From CAZZBK01 sp964652155 (lineage in GTDB: Bacteria > Planctomycetota > Planctomycetia > Pirellulales > PNKZ01), in assembly GCA_964652155.1 (NCBI GenBank), contig CAZZBK010000102.1, positions 1-22,547 of the forward strand: a stretch of DNA of 22,547 nucleotides. Direction: 5' to 3'. The notes beneath the pieces were generated by a model. The model was not told where the DNA came from. It searched no databases and saw only the letters and a program-made list of their open reading frames with translations. Below are positions 17,030 to 22,547 of the stretch, one piece after another (the first letter of the stretch is position 1; each line of letters starts with the position of its first letter). A program made the position numbers and the translations under genes.

Positions 17030-17787
17030 TGATGACGCGGCTCTTGGTTAGCGCGCGCGATGCCGCCGAGGCGCAACTTGCCCAACTCTCGGGGGTCGAC
17101 CTGATCGACCTCAAGGAGCCGTCGGCTGGCGCGCTCGCGGCGGTCTCGGCCGATGTGTGGCAGCATGTCGCCCAGAAGGTGAGCCCGAACATGCCGTTGA
17201 GCGTCGCGCTCGGTGAACTGCCCGAGGCCGACGCGTTGCCACTCGAATTGTTGCCGCAGCGAATGAACTACGCCAAGGTTGGCCTCGCACAGTGCGCGTC
17301 GTTGCCGGACCTAACGGAACGTTACACGCGATTTTGGCGGCGTGTGCCACGCTCGATGGCCCGGGTCGCCGTGTGCTACGCCGATTGGCAGCGTGCGGGG
17401 GCACCAAGTCCGGCGCAAGTATTTTCGCTGGCCCAAGCGGTGGGGTGCTGTGCATTACTTGTCGACACGTACATCAAGGACGGCCGCGGACTGTTACATT
17501 GGTGGACACTTGATGAGTTGTCGGCGGTGCTGACCGAGGCCCGCCGCGCGGATTGGCTCACGGTGGTGGGCGGTTCGCTGAGCGCCGAGTCGATCGCGCA
17601 ACTGTTGCCGCTCTCAGTGGATGTGGTGGCCGTGCGGGGTGCCGCCTGCGTCGGCGATCGAACCGGCACACTCGACGCTGGTCGGATGCGTGAATTGGTC
17701 AAACTTTTACGTGCATCGGACGACGCAAAGTCAACGCAATTTCACAAACAAAAATCGACCGCGAGTTGTCCTGCAAATTTTAGTTGA
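17026..17787 (+). CDS. mfnB: (5-formylfuran-3-yl)methyl phosphate synthase (MfnB-like, formerly DUF556)
   Basis: TIM-barrel lyase that in methanogens condenses two glyceraldehyde-3-phosphates into the furan precursor of methanofuran. The bacterial form belongs to the tetrahydromethanopterin/methanofuran C1 pathway of methylotrophs and planctomycetes. It has 253 residues from the ATG at 17026; two further ATG codons follow directly (17029, 17032), so the exact start is unsure. Seen: LLVSARDAAEA at the first strand; Lys30 in DLIDLKEPSAG, the position of the Schiff-base Lys27 of M. jannaschii MfnB; Lys85 in NYAKVGL; Lys151 in LLVDTYIKDGRG; and VAVRGAACVGDR near the end. All three catalytic lysines are present. 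The C-terminal 20 residues are polar and extend past the usual family end. Translation is coupled to the two-TM protein. Other C1 genes are not in this window. Confidence 0.9.
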   Translation: MMMTRLLVSARDAAEAQLAQLSGVDLIDLKEPSAGALAAVSADVWQHVAQKVSPNMPLSVALGELPEADALPLELLPQRMNYAKVGLAQCASLPDLTERYTRFWRRVPRSMARVAVCYADWQRAGAPSPAQVFSLAQAVGCCALLVDTYIKDGRGLLHWWTLDELSAVLTEARRADWLTVVGGSLSAESIAQLLPLSVDVVAVRGAACVGDRTGTLDAGRMRELVKLLRASDDAKSTQFHKQKSTASCPANFS

Positions 17788-17812
17788 CATGGCGCGTTAA
17801 GCTCCAAATACT
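17784..17812 (+). promoter_or_regulatory. Candidate sigma70-like promoter for the small-protein gene
   Basis: A perfect TTGACA (17784-17789) overlaps the mfnB stop codon and is followed after 17 bp by AATACT (17807-17812, 4 of 6 matches). It would give a leader of roughly 110 bases before the GTG at 17933. The leader has no obvious open frame or strong structure. Confidence 0.5.
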
Positions 17813-17932
17813 CGTTCTTTCCCTACTATTGCGTCACGGATGTGGTCGCTCGAGCGAATCGGGTCGATGGATAGGCAAAACAAGTGCCTGAAGGATGGGC
17901 ACACGGCCTCAACGAGCATCAGGAGCAACATC

Positions 17933-18136
17933 GTGCCAAGTTCGATTTTAGAAGCCATTAAGCTGGGCCTGTGGGATTACGAGCCCACCGACGACGACTC
18001 ACGCGACGAATTCTCGGCCACCCAGGCCTTGCCAGGAACGGATGAAAAGCTGCAAGTGCTCGCCGAGCGCGTGCGGCTCGGGTTGCCGCTGTGGCATAAC
18101 GACGATCGACTCTGCTACGCCAAGAGCGAAGAGTAA
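17933..18136 (+). CDS. Small acidic protein, 67 aa, unknown function
   Basis: Starts at GTG 17933-17935, placed 7 bp after AGGAG (17921-17925), one of the best Shine-Dalgarno sites in the window; an upstream ATG in the same frame at 17840 has none. The product begins VPSSILEAIKLGLWDYEP, then an acidic stretch (TDDDSRDEF), LPGTDEKLQVLAERVRLGLPLW and a polar end. No signal peptide, membrane segment or cysteine cluster apart from one Cys near the end. It has its own candidate promoter and a strong intrinsic terminator (18174-18208), so it is probably a single-gene transcript. I recall similar short ORFs with the LGLWDYEP...LPGTDEKL pattern in planctomycete genomes but cannot verify this here. 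Function unknown. Confidence 0.75.
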   Translation: MPSSILEAIKLGLWDYEPTDDDSRDEFSATQALPGTDEKLQVLAERVRLGLPLWHNDDRLCYAKSEE

Positions 18137-18173
18137 CCGCTCCGCGAATGGATCGCTGGACTAACTTACCCCG

Positions 18174-18208
18174 CGCGGGCCAAGAACCAATCGCGTTCTT
18201 GGCCCGCG
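18174..18208 (+). terminator. Intrinsic terminator after the small-protein gene
   Basis: A perfect 14-bp stem, CGCGGGCCAAGAAC (18174-18187) with GTTCTTGGCCCGCG (18195-18208), has a 7-base loop and is followed shortly by GTTTTAT. It is 38 bp after the small-protein stop. Confidence 0.8.
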
Positions 18209-18234
18209 AGCGTTTTATACCCAAGCCGGTATTA

Positions 18235-18264
18235 CCGAGCCGGGGGCTCACGCCCCCGGCTCGG
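18235..18264. repeat. Hairpin, 13-bp perfect arms with TCAC loop
   Basis: CCGAGCCGGGGGC (18235-18247), loop TCAC, GCCCCCGGCTCGG (18252-18264). GGGGGCTCACGCCCCC-type hairpins recur in planctomycete intergenic DNA by recollection. It is separate from the terminator just upstream and lies before the promoter region of the next gene. Confidence 0.8.
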
Positions 18265-18421
18265 ATCGTTTCAGACAAGTGCCACCGGGGCCCTGGGGCC
18301 CGTTCCCTTGCGAGCCGTTTTCAGCCACAATAGAGACGGGGTCGATGGTGCCGGTCGCAACGCTCGTGCACTGGGCCTGTCGTGGTCTCGAATTGTTCTG
18401 CGCTGAGGTGAGGAACCAAGG

Positions 18422-20443
18422 ATGACGCTCAACGAAGTGCTCTGGCTGCTCGTATGGAGCGTGGCGGGGCAAGTGCCCGGCACGCTGCCGGTGACCCCAT
18501 CGACAACCACGCCCGGCGGAGCGATTGCCGCGCCGAGTACCGTGCCCGCCCCCGCGACGGCCCCTGCCGCGGCTCCGCCGACGGCGATTGAACCGAGTGT
18601 CGCGCCGACCGTGTTGCCGCAGTCATTGGGCCAGTTGGTCCCCATCGAGTCGCGGCTCCCCAAAGCTCAGGCGGCCGATTTGGTCGAGGCGCTGTTTAGC
18701 TGGCCCGAGGATTTGCGCGGCACGAGCGCGCCGCTGGGTTTGCTCGACGTGCTCGGCAGCCTGAGCGACCCACGACAGCAGCTTCACGCGACCCACGCCT
18801 ATTGGAAGCTTGCCGGAGCGCTAGCCGAGTGGCGATTGGCCCGCGATCAGTTACAGCGCTTCGAGCAAATGGAAGGGCTCGTCTCGCAATGGAGCCGAGC
18901 CCGGGGACGCTCGGCCGCGGTGCTCGAGTATCAGACCCGGCTTGCCGCCGCGCGGGCTGAACAGCGCGACGCCGAACTCCGCTTCATCGCCGAGCAGTAT
19001 GCCGTCCAGGAGTTATTGCCCAGCGCGGTGTTCCGGCCGCTTGGCTGGCCGATCGATCGGCCGCATGTGGGCACGTATCGCACGCTGTTCGAGCAGGTGT
19101 ATGGAACTCGCCCGGCTCCCGCGCAGGCGCGGCTGCTCGATCGCACGTTGCCACTGCGGCGCGACGCAATCGAAATTCAAGCCGCGGCCGTGCAGGCCGC
19201 CACCGATGTCGACACCGAACTGCTCGAATCGCTCGCGCGCGGCGAACACGATCCGGTCAGTGTGTGCCGGGCGCATGAGGACCTCGCGGCGCAATGGCGC
19301 AGTCTGGCCAGCTTGGTTCGCGATTACAACTCGGATATCGCCAGCTACGCGCTTTCGATACCGGGCCGCCCCGCGACCGTGCAGGAGACCGTGGGCATGC
19401 TGATCCGACGTCCGCACGCGCCGACGGCGACGCTGCCGATCGCAACGGGAGCTGCGCCGAGCATTCTTCGACCGAATACGATCGTCGATCCGGCCGTGGC
19501 GCCAGCGGCGTTCTTGCAAAGCGTGCCGGCTCAGCCGACTCCGCCGGCAATTCCAGCGCCGCCTCAGCAGGGCGTGCCGACACTGGCTCCGCCGCGTCCC
19601 CGAGAGCCTGGCTTGCAAGAGGTGCGCAAGGCGATCATCGAACACGGCGGCGACGCGCTCTATCGGCCGCTGCTGACCCTCACGCCGCAACAACGCACGC
19701 AAGAGCTGGCGAATCTGTTGCACTTTGAAGGGCGCGACATGCCCGCCGCCGCGACGCGCAGTATTTCGCTTGCCGAGACACTCAAGCTAGTCGCCGAACC
19801 GCAGCGCGGCGCGGTCATCGAGGCCTACTGGCGACTGCGCGAGCAGATGGGCCGCTATCACGTTGCGGTCGACAAAGCCGCGCAGCTCGATGCCCTGGCG
19901 CCGCTCGTGCTGTCGCAAGCCGACGCCACCAGCACGAGTGAATCGATGCTGCGATTGCGCACGGCGCGGCTCGTGGCCCAAGGCGAGGTCGTGCAGTCGC
20001 AGATCGCGCTCGCCGGCGCGCAATTGCAACTCTCCGAACGCACTGGACTGGCCGCTGACACGCGCGGCCTCATCGCCGTGACCTCGCCTTACGCGGGTGC
20101 CTACCGCTTGAGCCCCGAGACGCTCGCGCCCAGCGTGCTGGGGCAGTCACTCGTGCAGCGATTGATCGCGACGATTCCCCTCGAGCAGCAGGCGCTCGGC
20201 GAACGGGCTGCGGCCGTCGTGCTTGCCGACGCCACGCGAGCCGAGCAAACGTCGCTGCTTGCCGGGGACAAACTAGGGCTCGACGCCGTGCTCGAAGTGA
20301 TCGAACGGCAAGCGGCCGAGACGCACGCGTTCCTGGCGGCCCTGACCCGATATAACGATGACCTGGCGCGGTTCGCCCTGCGCGTGCTTCCCGAGGGAAC
20401 TTCTAGCGATGTGCTGGTCAAGGGCTTGGTGGTGAGCGAGTAA
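18422..20443 (+). CDS. Large helical protein with an internal two-fold duplication; TolC-like by appearance
   Basis: Unknown 673-residue protein. The start at 18422 is supported by AGGAA (18411-18415) at good spacing. The N-terminus (LWLLVWSVAG) is hydrophobic and may be a weak signal peptide, though it lacks basic residues. Residues 17-66 are Pro/Ala/Thr-rich. Two homologous helical blocks follow: about 84-314 and 426-656. AYWKL (126-130) and AYWRL (468-472), and YNSDIASYAL (302-311) and YNDDLARFAL (644-653), all sit exactly 342 residues apart. A Pro-rich linker (about 331-398) joins them. The YN-D-A-YAL end and long Ala/Leu/Gln helices recall outer membrane efflux (TolC-type) proteins, which are also duplicated, but beta-barrel strands are not evident. 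It is followed 7 bp later by a tRNA-dihydrouridine synthase gene, probably one operon. Function not assigned. Confidence 0.8.
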   Translation: MTLNEVLWLLVWSVAGQVPGTLPVTPSTTTPGGAIAAPSTVPAPATAPAAAPPTAIEPSVAPTVLPQSLGQLVPIESRLPKAQAADLVEALFSWPEDLRGTSAPLGLLDVLGSLSDPRQQLHATHAYWKLAGALAEWRLARDQLQRFEQMEGLVSQWSRARGRSAAVLEYQTRLAAARAEQRDAELRFIAEQYAVQELLPSAVFRPLGWPIDRPHVGTYRTLFEQVYGTRPAPAQARLLDRTLPLRRDAIEIQAAAVQAATDVDTELLESLARGEHDPVSVCRAHEDLAAQWRSLASLVRDYNSDIASYALSIPGRPATVQETVGMLIRRPHAPTATLPIATGAAPSILRPNTIVDPAVAPAAFLQSVPAQPTPPAIPAPPQQGVPTLAPPRPREPGLQEVRKAIIEHGGDALYRPLLTLTPQQRTQELANLLHFEGRDMPAAATRSISLAETLKLVAEPQRGAVIEAYWRLREQMGRYHVAVDKAAQLDALAPLVLSQADATSTSESMLRLRTARLVAQGEVVQSQIALAGAQLQLSERTGLAADTRGLIAVTSPYAGAYRLSPETLAPSVLGQSLVQRLIATIPLEQQALGERAAAVVLADATRAEQTSLLAGDKLGLDAVLEVIERQAAETHAFLAALTRYNDDLARFALRVLPEGTSSDVLVKGLVVSE

Positions 20444-20450
20444 CTTACAC

Positions 20451-21515
20451 GTGTCCACGATCAACGCACCGCTGTCCGCCGTCAAGCCGTTGCACATTGG
20501 CCCGGTCGTGGTCGATCCGCCGGTCTTGCAAGCGCCCATGGCCGGCTACACGAACTACTGCTATCGGCAGATCGTTCGCGAGTATGGTGGCGCGGGGCTG
20601 CAAGCGACCGAGATGGTCAGCGCCCGCGGTTTCGTGCATATCGAGGCGAACAAGCACGAGTTGCCCGAGCGACTGTGGGGCGTCGCAGATGAGCCACGAC
20701 CGCTGGCGGTGCAGATGTGGGACAACGATCCGCCGACGCTCGCGGCGGTCGGCGCGCGACTCGCTCACGACCTGAAAGTGAGCGTGGTCGACATCAATTT
20801 CGGTTGTCCCGTGAAAGACATCACCGAGCATGCGCACAGCGGCTCGTATTTGTTGCGGTTCCCCGACAAGATCGGCGCGATCGTCGAGCGGGTTGTGGCC
20901 GCCTGCGCGCCGACACCGGTGACCGCCAAGATCCGCTTGGGCTGCTCACGCGACTGCATCACGGCACCCGAGGTGGCCGAGGTCATCGAGCAAGCCGGAG
21001 CAGCGGCACTAACGGTTCACGGTCGCGTGGCGGCTCAGTTCTTCAAGGGGACTGCCGACTGGGACATGATCGCGGCGCTCAAGTCGCGATTGAAGCGGAT
21101 TCCGCTCATCGGCAATGGCGACCTCGACACGCCCGAAAAGGTTGTGCATGCGCTCACCCATTATCCGGTCGACGGCGTGATGATCGCCCGCGCGGCGTTA
21201 AACAAGCCGTGGCTCTTTAGCCAGGCGGCAGCCGCGTTGCGGGGCGAACCGATTCCAAGCGAGCCCACGCTCGCGCAAGAACGCGAGTTGCTGCTGCATC
21301 ACTACCGACTGGTGGTCGAGCGGTTTGGCGTCGAGAAGGGGACGACGCTGATGCGCAAGTTTGCTTGCTGCTACGCGCAGGGTCGTCCTGGCTGCCGCGA
21401 GTTTCGGACTCGGGTCTCGACGGTCGCCTCGAGCGCCGAGTTTCATGCGATCGTCGAGGAGTGCTTTCCCCAATACCACGATCCGCTCGCGTTCAACGCC
21501 GCGCTGCGGAATTGA
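20451..21515 (+). CDS. tRNA-dihydrouridine synthase (Dus family, DusB-like)
   Basis: FMN enzyme that reduces uridines of tRNA to dihydrouridine. It has 354 residues starting at GTG 20451. Seen: QAPMAGYTN (27-35) near the flavin site; DINFGCPVK (114-122) with the catalytic Cys119; Lys160 in TAKIRLG; LTVHGR (187-192) with His190; GNGD (221-224); and GVMIARAALNKPWLF (242-256) at the phosphate-binding loop. All are Dus hallmarks. The C-terminal helical domain, with KFACCYAQG, is also typical. Small differences from DusB are IARAALNKP in place of the commoner IGRGALGNP and a catalytic loop reading HAHSGSYLL. The gene starts 7 bp after the stop of the duplicated helical protein, so transcription is probably shared. 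Which tRNA positions it modifies cannot be judged from sequence. Confidence 0.92.
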   Translation: MSTINAPLSAVKPLHIGPVVVDPPVLQAPMAGYTNYCYRQIVREYGGAGLQATEMVSARGFVHIEANKHELPERLWGVADEPRPLAVQMWDNDPPTLAAVGARLAHDLKVSVVDINFGCPVKDITEHAHSGSYLLRFPDKIGAIVERVVAACAPTPVTAKIRLGCSRDCITAPEVAEVIEQAGAAALTVHGRVAAQFFKGTADWDMIAALKSRLKRIPLIGNGDLDTPEKVVHALTHYPVDGVMIARAALNKPWLFSQAAAALRGEPIPSEPTLAQERELLLHHYRLVVERFGVEKGTTLMRKFACCYAQGRPGCREFRTRVSTVASSAEFHAIVEECFPQYHDPLAFNAALRN

Positions 21516-21626
21516 GCAGGTCGACATTCACTGCCGTTGGCTGCTGCACGTCGCGACTAGCGCGTTGCCTTATGACGTTAAGTCATTTGCCAGAAACAAC
21601 ATGCGAGTGATTTCTGATGCCCTAGT

Positions 21627-21658
21627 AGATTATTGACATAGTTACTTGTCAATAATCT
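21627..21658. promoter_or_regulatory. Dyad operator, 12-bp perfect arms, upstream of the SufR-like regulator
   Basis: AGATTATTGACA (21627-21638) and its exact complement TGTCAATAATCT (21647-21658) flank 8 bp, centred 72 bp before the regulator start. It is AT-rich against a GC-rich background and shows no U-tract. The right arm contains the -35 of the promoter described next. Most likely the binding site of the regulator itself or of another dimeric factor. Confidence 0.7.
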
Positions 21659-21673
21659 CAAAACGGATATGAT
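21646..21673 (+). promoter_or_regulatory. Sigma70-like promoter overlapping the dyad operator
   Basis: TTGTCA (21646-21651, 5 of 6) and TATGAT (21668-21673, 5 of 6) are 16 bp apart. Transcription would start near 21680, 35 bp before the regulator ATG. The -35 is inside the right arm of the dyad, so a bound repressor would occlude it. Confidence 0.6.
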
Positions 21674-21714
21674 TCAGGTGTTCGAACTTCGGTCATTTTG
21701 CCTGTCCCTCAGTT

Positions 21715-22383
21715 ATGGCTACTCCGACAGAAACTTCTGACGGCCAGCTGCTCGACTTGTTGCGGCAACGCGGCGCTTTGACTATTTCGCAAATAGGTCA
21801 AGCCAGCCAAGTGACGGCAACGGCGGTCCGCCAGCGGCTCAATCGCTTGATGTCACAAGGGCTCGTCGAGCGCGAGACGACGCGCTCGGGTCGGGGTCGT
21901 CCGAGCCACCATTACCTGCTGACGGAAAAAGCCCGGCGGCATGGCGGTAACAACTTTAGCGACTTGGCTTTAGTGCTCTGGGAAGAGATTCGCTCGATCA
22001 AGGATCCCGAGGTTCGCCAAGGGTTGCTGAAACGACTCGTGCAGCGTTTGGTCGAGCAATACCGCGTGCGCATGAGCGGTACGACCCCCGAGTCGCGGAT
22101 GCACAGTTTGCGCGAGTTGTTCGCCGAGCGGCGCGTGGATGTTGCGGTGACGACGAGCGACGGCTTGCCGCAGCTTACGGTGGTTGCGTGTCCGTATCCT
22201 GATTTGGCCGAACGAGATCGGGCGATCTGTGCGTTGGAAAAGATGTTGTTTGCCGAGTTGGTCGAGACGCCGTTGAAACTGACGCAGTGCCGCCTCGATG
22301 GCCATGATTGTTGCCAATTTGAAACCACACCCAACTCGGCTATAGTGACCGGTTTAGCAACTCCATCTCCGGTCCCCGCTTAA
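21715..22383 (+). CDS. SufR-like iron-sulfur winged-helix transcriptional regulator
   Basis: A 222-residue regulator. Residues 10-75 form a winged helix-turn-helix (LTISQIGQASQVTATAVRQRL with the wing GRGRPSHHYLLT). A central helical region follows, then a C-terminal domain with Cys159, Cys172, Cys192 and Cys199/Cys200. The spacing C-x12-C-x19-C-x7-C resembles the Fe-S-binding cysteines of SufR-type regulators, which sense cluster status and control Fe-S assembly genes. Residues 115-155 are typical of the family's dimer domain. The gene has its own promoter and dyad, and its 3' end contains a second promoter for nuoB, 16 bp downstream. Whether it regulates nuo, suf or only itself is not shown. 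The last 20 residues (after Cys200) are low in family character. Confidence 0.83.
   Translation: MATPTETSDGQLLDLLRQRGALTISQIGQASQVTATAVRQRLNRLMSQGLVERETTRSGRGRPSHHYLLTEKARRHGGNNFSDLALVLWEEIRSIKDPEVRQGLLKRLVQRLVEQYRVRMSGTTPESRMHSLRELFAERRVDVAVTTSDGLPQLTVVACPYPDLAERDRAICALEKMLFAELVETPLKLTQCRLDGHDCCQFETTPNSAIVTGLATPSPVPA
22319..22346 (+). promoter_or_regulatory. Candidate promoter for nuoB inside the regulator gene
   Basis: TTGAAA (22319-22324, 5 of 6) and TATAGT (22341-22346, 5 of 6) are 16 bp apart. Transcription would start near 22353, about 47 bp before the nuoB ATG. No copy of the upstream TTGACA/TGTCAA dyad is seen here. Confidence 0.5.
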
Positions 22384-22399
22384 GAAAGAGTCGCCGGCT

Positions 22400-22547
22400 A
22401 TGACCAAACCATGGATTGAAGGACGTTTCGAGGAAAATTTCGTCACGACGACGATTGAGCAAGCCATTAATTGGGCCCGCCAAGCGAGCGTGTGGCCGAT
22501 GACGTTCGGGCTGGCCTGTTGTGCGATCGAGATGATGGCGGCCGGGG
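22400..22547 (+). CDS. nuoB: NADH-quinone oxidoreductase subunit B, 5' end only
   Basis: The first 49 codons are in the window and the rest runs off the right edge. NuoB carries the terminal N2 [4Fe-4S] cluster of respiratory complex I next to the quinone site. VWPMTFGLACCAIEMMA (31-47) is the NuoB signature with the tandem Cys40-Cys41 ligands; the other two cysteines would lie beyond the window. The N-terminus (EENFVTTTIEQAINWARQ) is also NuoB-like. The ATG is 16 bp after the regulator stop, so read-through from it is likely in addition to the promoter at 22319-22346. nuoA, which usually precedes nuoB, is absent here. Only weak purine bases (AAAGAG) act as a ribosome-binding site. Confidence 0.92.
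   Translation, partial: MTKPWIEGRFEENFVTTTIEQAINWARQASVWPMTFGLACCAIEMMAAG

Noticed and set aside
1..22547. CRISPR arrays, tRNA or rRNA genes, integrase or transposase genes, attachment sites
   Set aside because: No regularly spaced repeats, tRNA-like cloverleaf, rRNA segment or recombinase motif was recognised on reading both strands.

Overview
The window looks like a chromosomal segment of a GC-rich planctomycete, probably of the Pirellula/Lacipirellula kind. This rests on gene content and style: a membrane-anchored Ser/Thr kinase, a bacterial MfnB-type enzyme of the methanofuran/tetrahydromethanopterin branch, a secreted multi-domain alpha/beta hydrolase, few Shine-Dalgarno sites, many intergenic palindromes, and long non-coding open frames antisense to real genes. 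The assignment is inferred from family knowledge and no database was searched. No rRNA, tRNA, CRISPR array, phage or transposase gene was seen.

Region 1 (1-5519, minus strand) is a complete 2-oxoglutarate dehydrogenase operon in the order sucA (E1), sucB (E2), lpd (E3). The last few codons of lpd run off the left edge. Upstream, also on minus, is a DUF1802-type gene (5671-6309).

Region 2 (6360-10209) holds an alanine/glycine:cation symporter on plus with an extra domain of about 100 residues. Convergent to it is an Lgt-like membrane protein that lacks residues known to be essential in true Lgt. Next is a 107-bp palindromic element, then a D-tagatose/D-psicose 3-epimerase-type enzyme whose four metal-binding residues have exactly the spacing of the characterised enzyme.

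Region 3 (10210-16199) starts with a 364-bp intergenic stretch holding three hairpins. It continues with a secreted double alpha/beta hydrolase (inactive-looking N-terminal half, intact C-terminal half), a membrane-anchored Ser/Thr kinase, a 28-bp perfect palindrome between convergent genes, and a CitMHS_2/NhaD-like ion transporter on minus.

Region 4 (16487-21515, plus) has a two-TM protein overlapping mfnB by ATGA. A 67-aa small-protein gene follows, with its own promoter, strong Shine-Dalgarno site and terminator. Then come a 673-aa helical protein made of two repeats at a constant 342-residue offset and, 7 bp later, a tRNA-dihydrouridine synthase.

Region 5 (21516-22547, plus) is a dyad operator overlapping a sigma70-like promoter, a SufR-like Fe-S regulator with four spaced cysteines, a second promoter inside the regulator's 3' end, and the start of nuoB. 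No nuoA lies immediately upstream. The least explained parts are the SufR-like regulator/nuoB junction, the small-protein gene, the duplicated helical protein, the Lgt-like paralogue and the double hydrolase.
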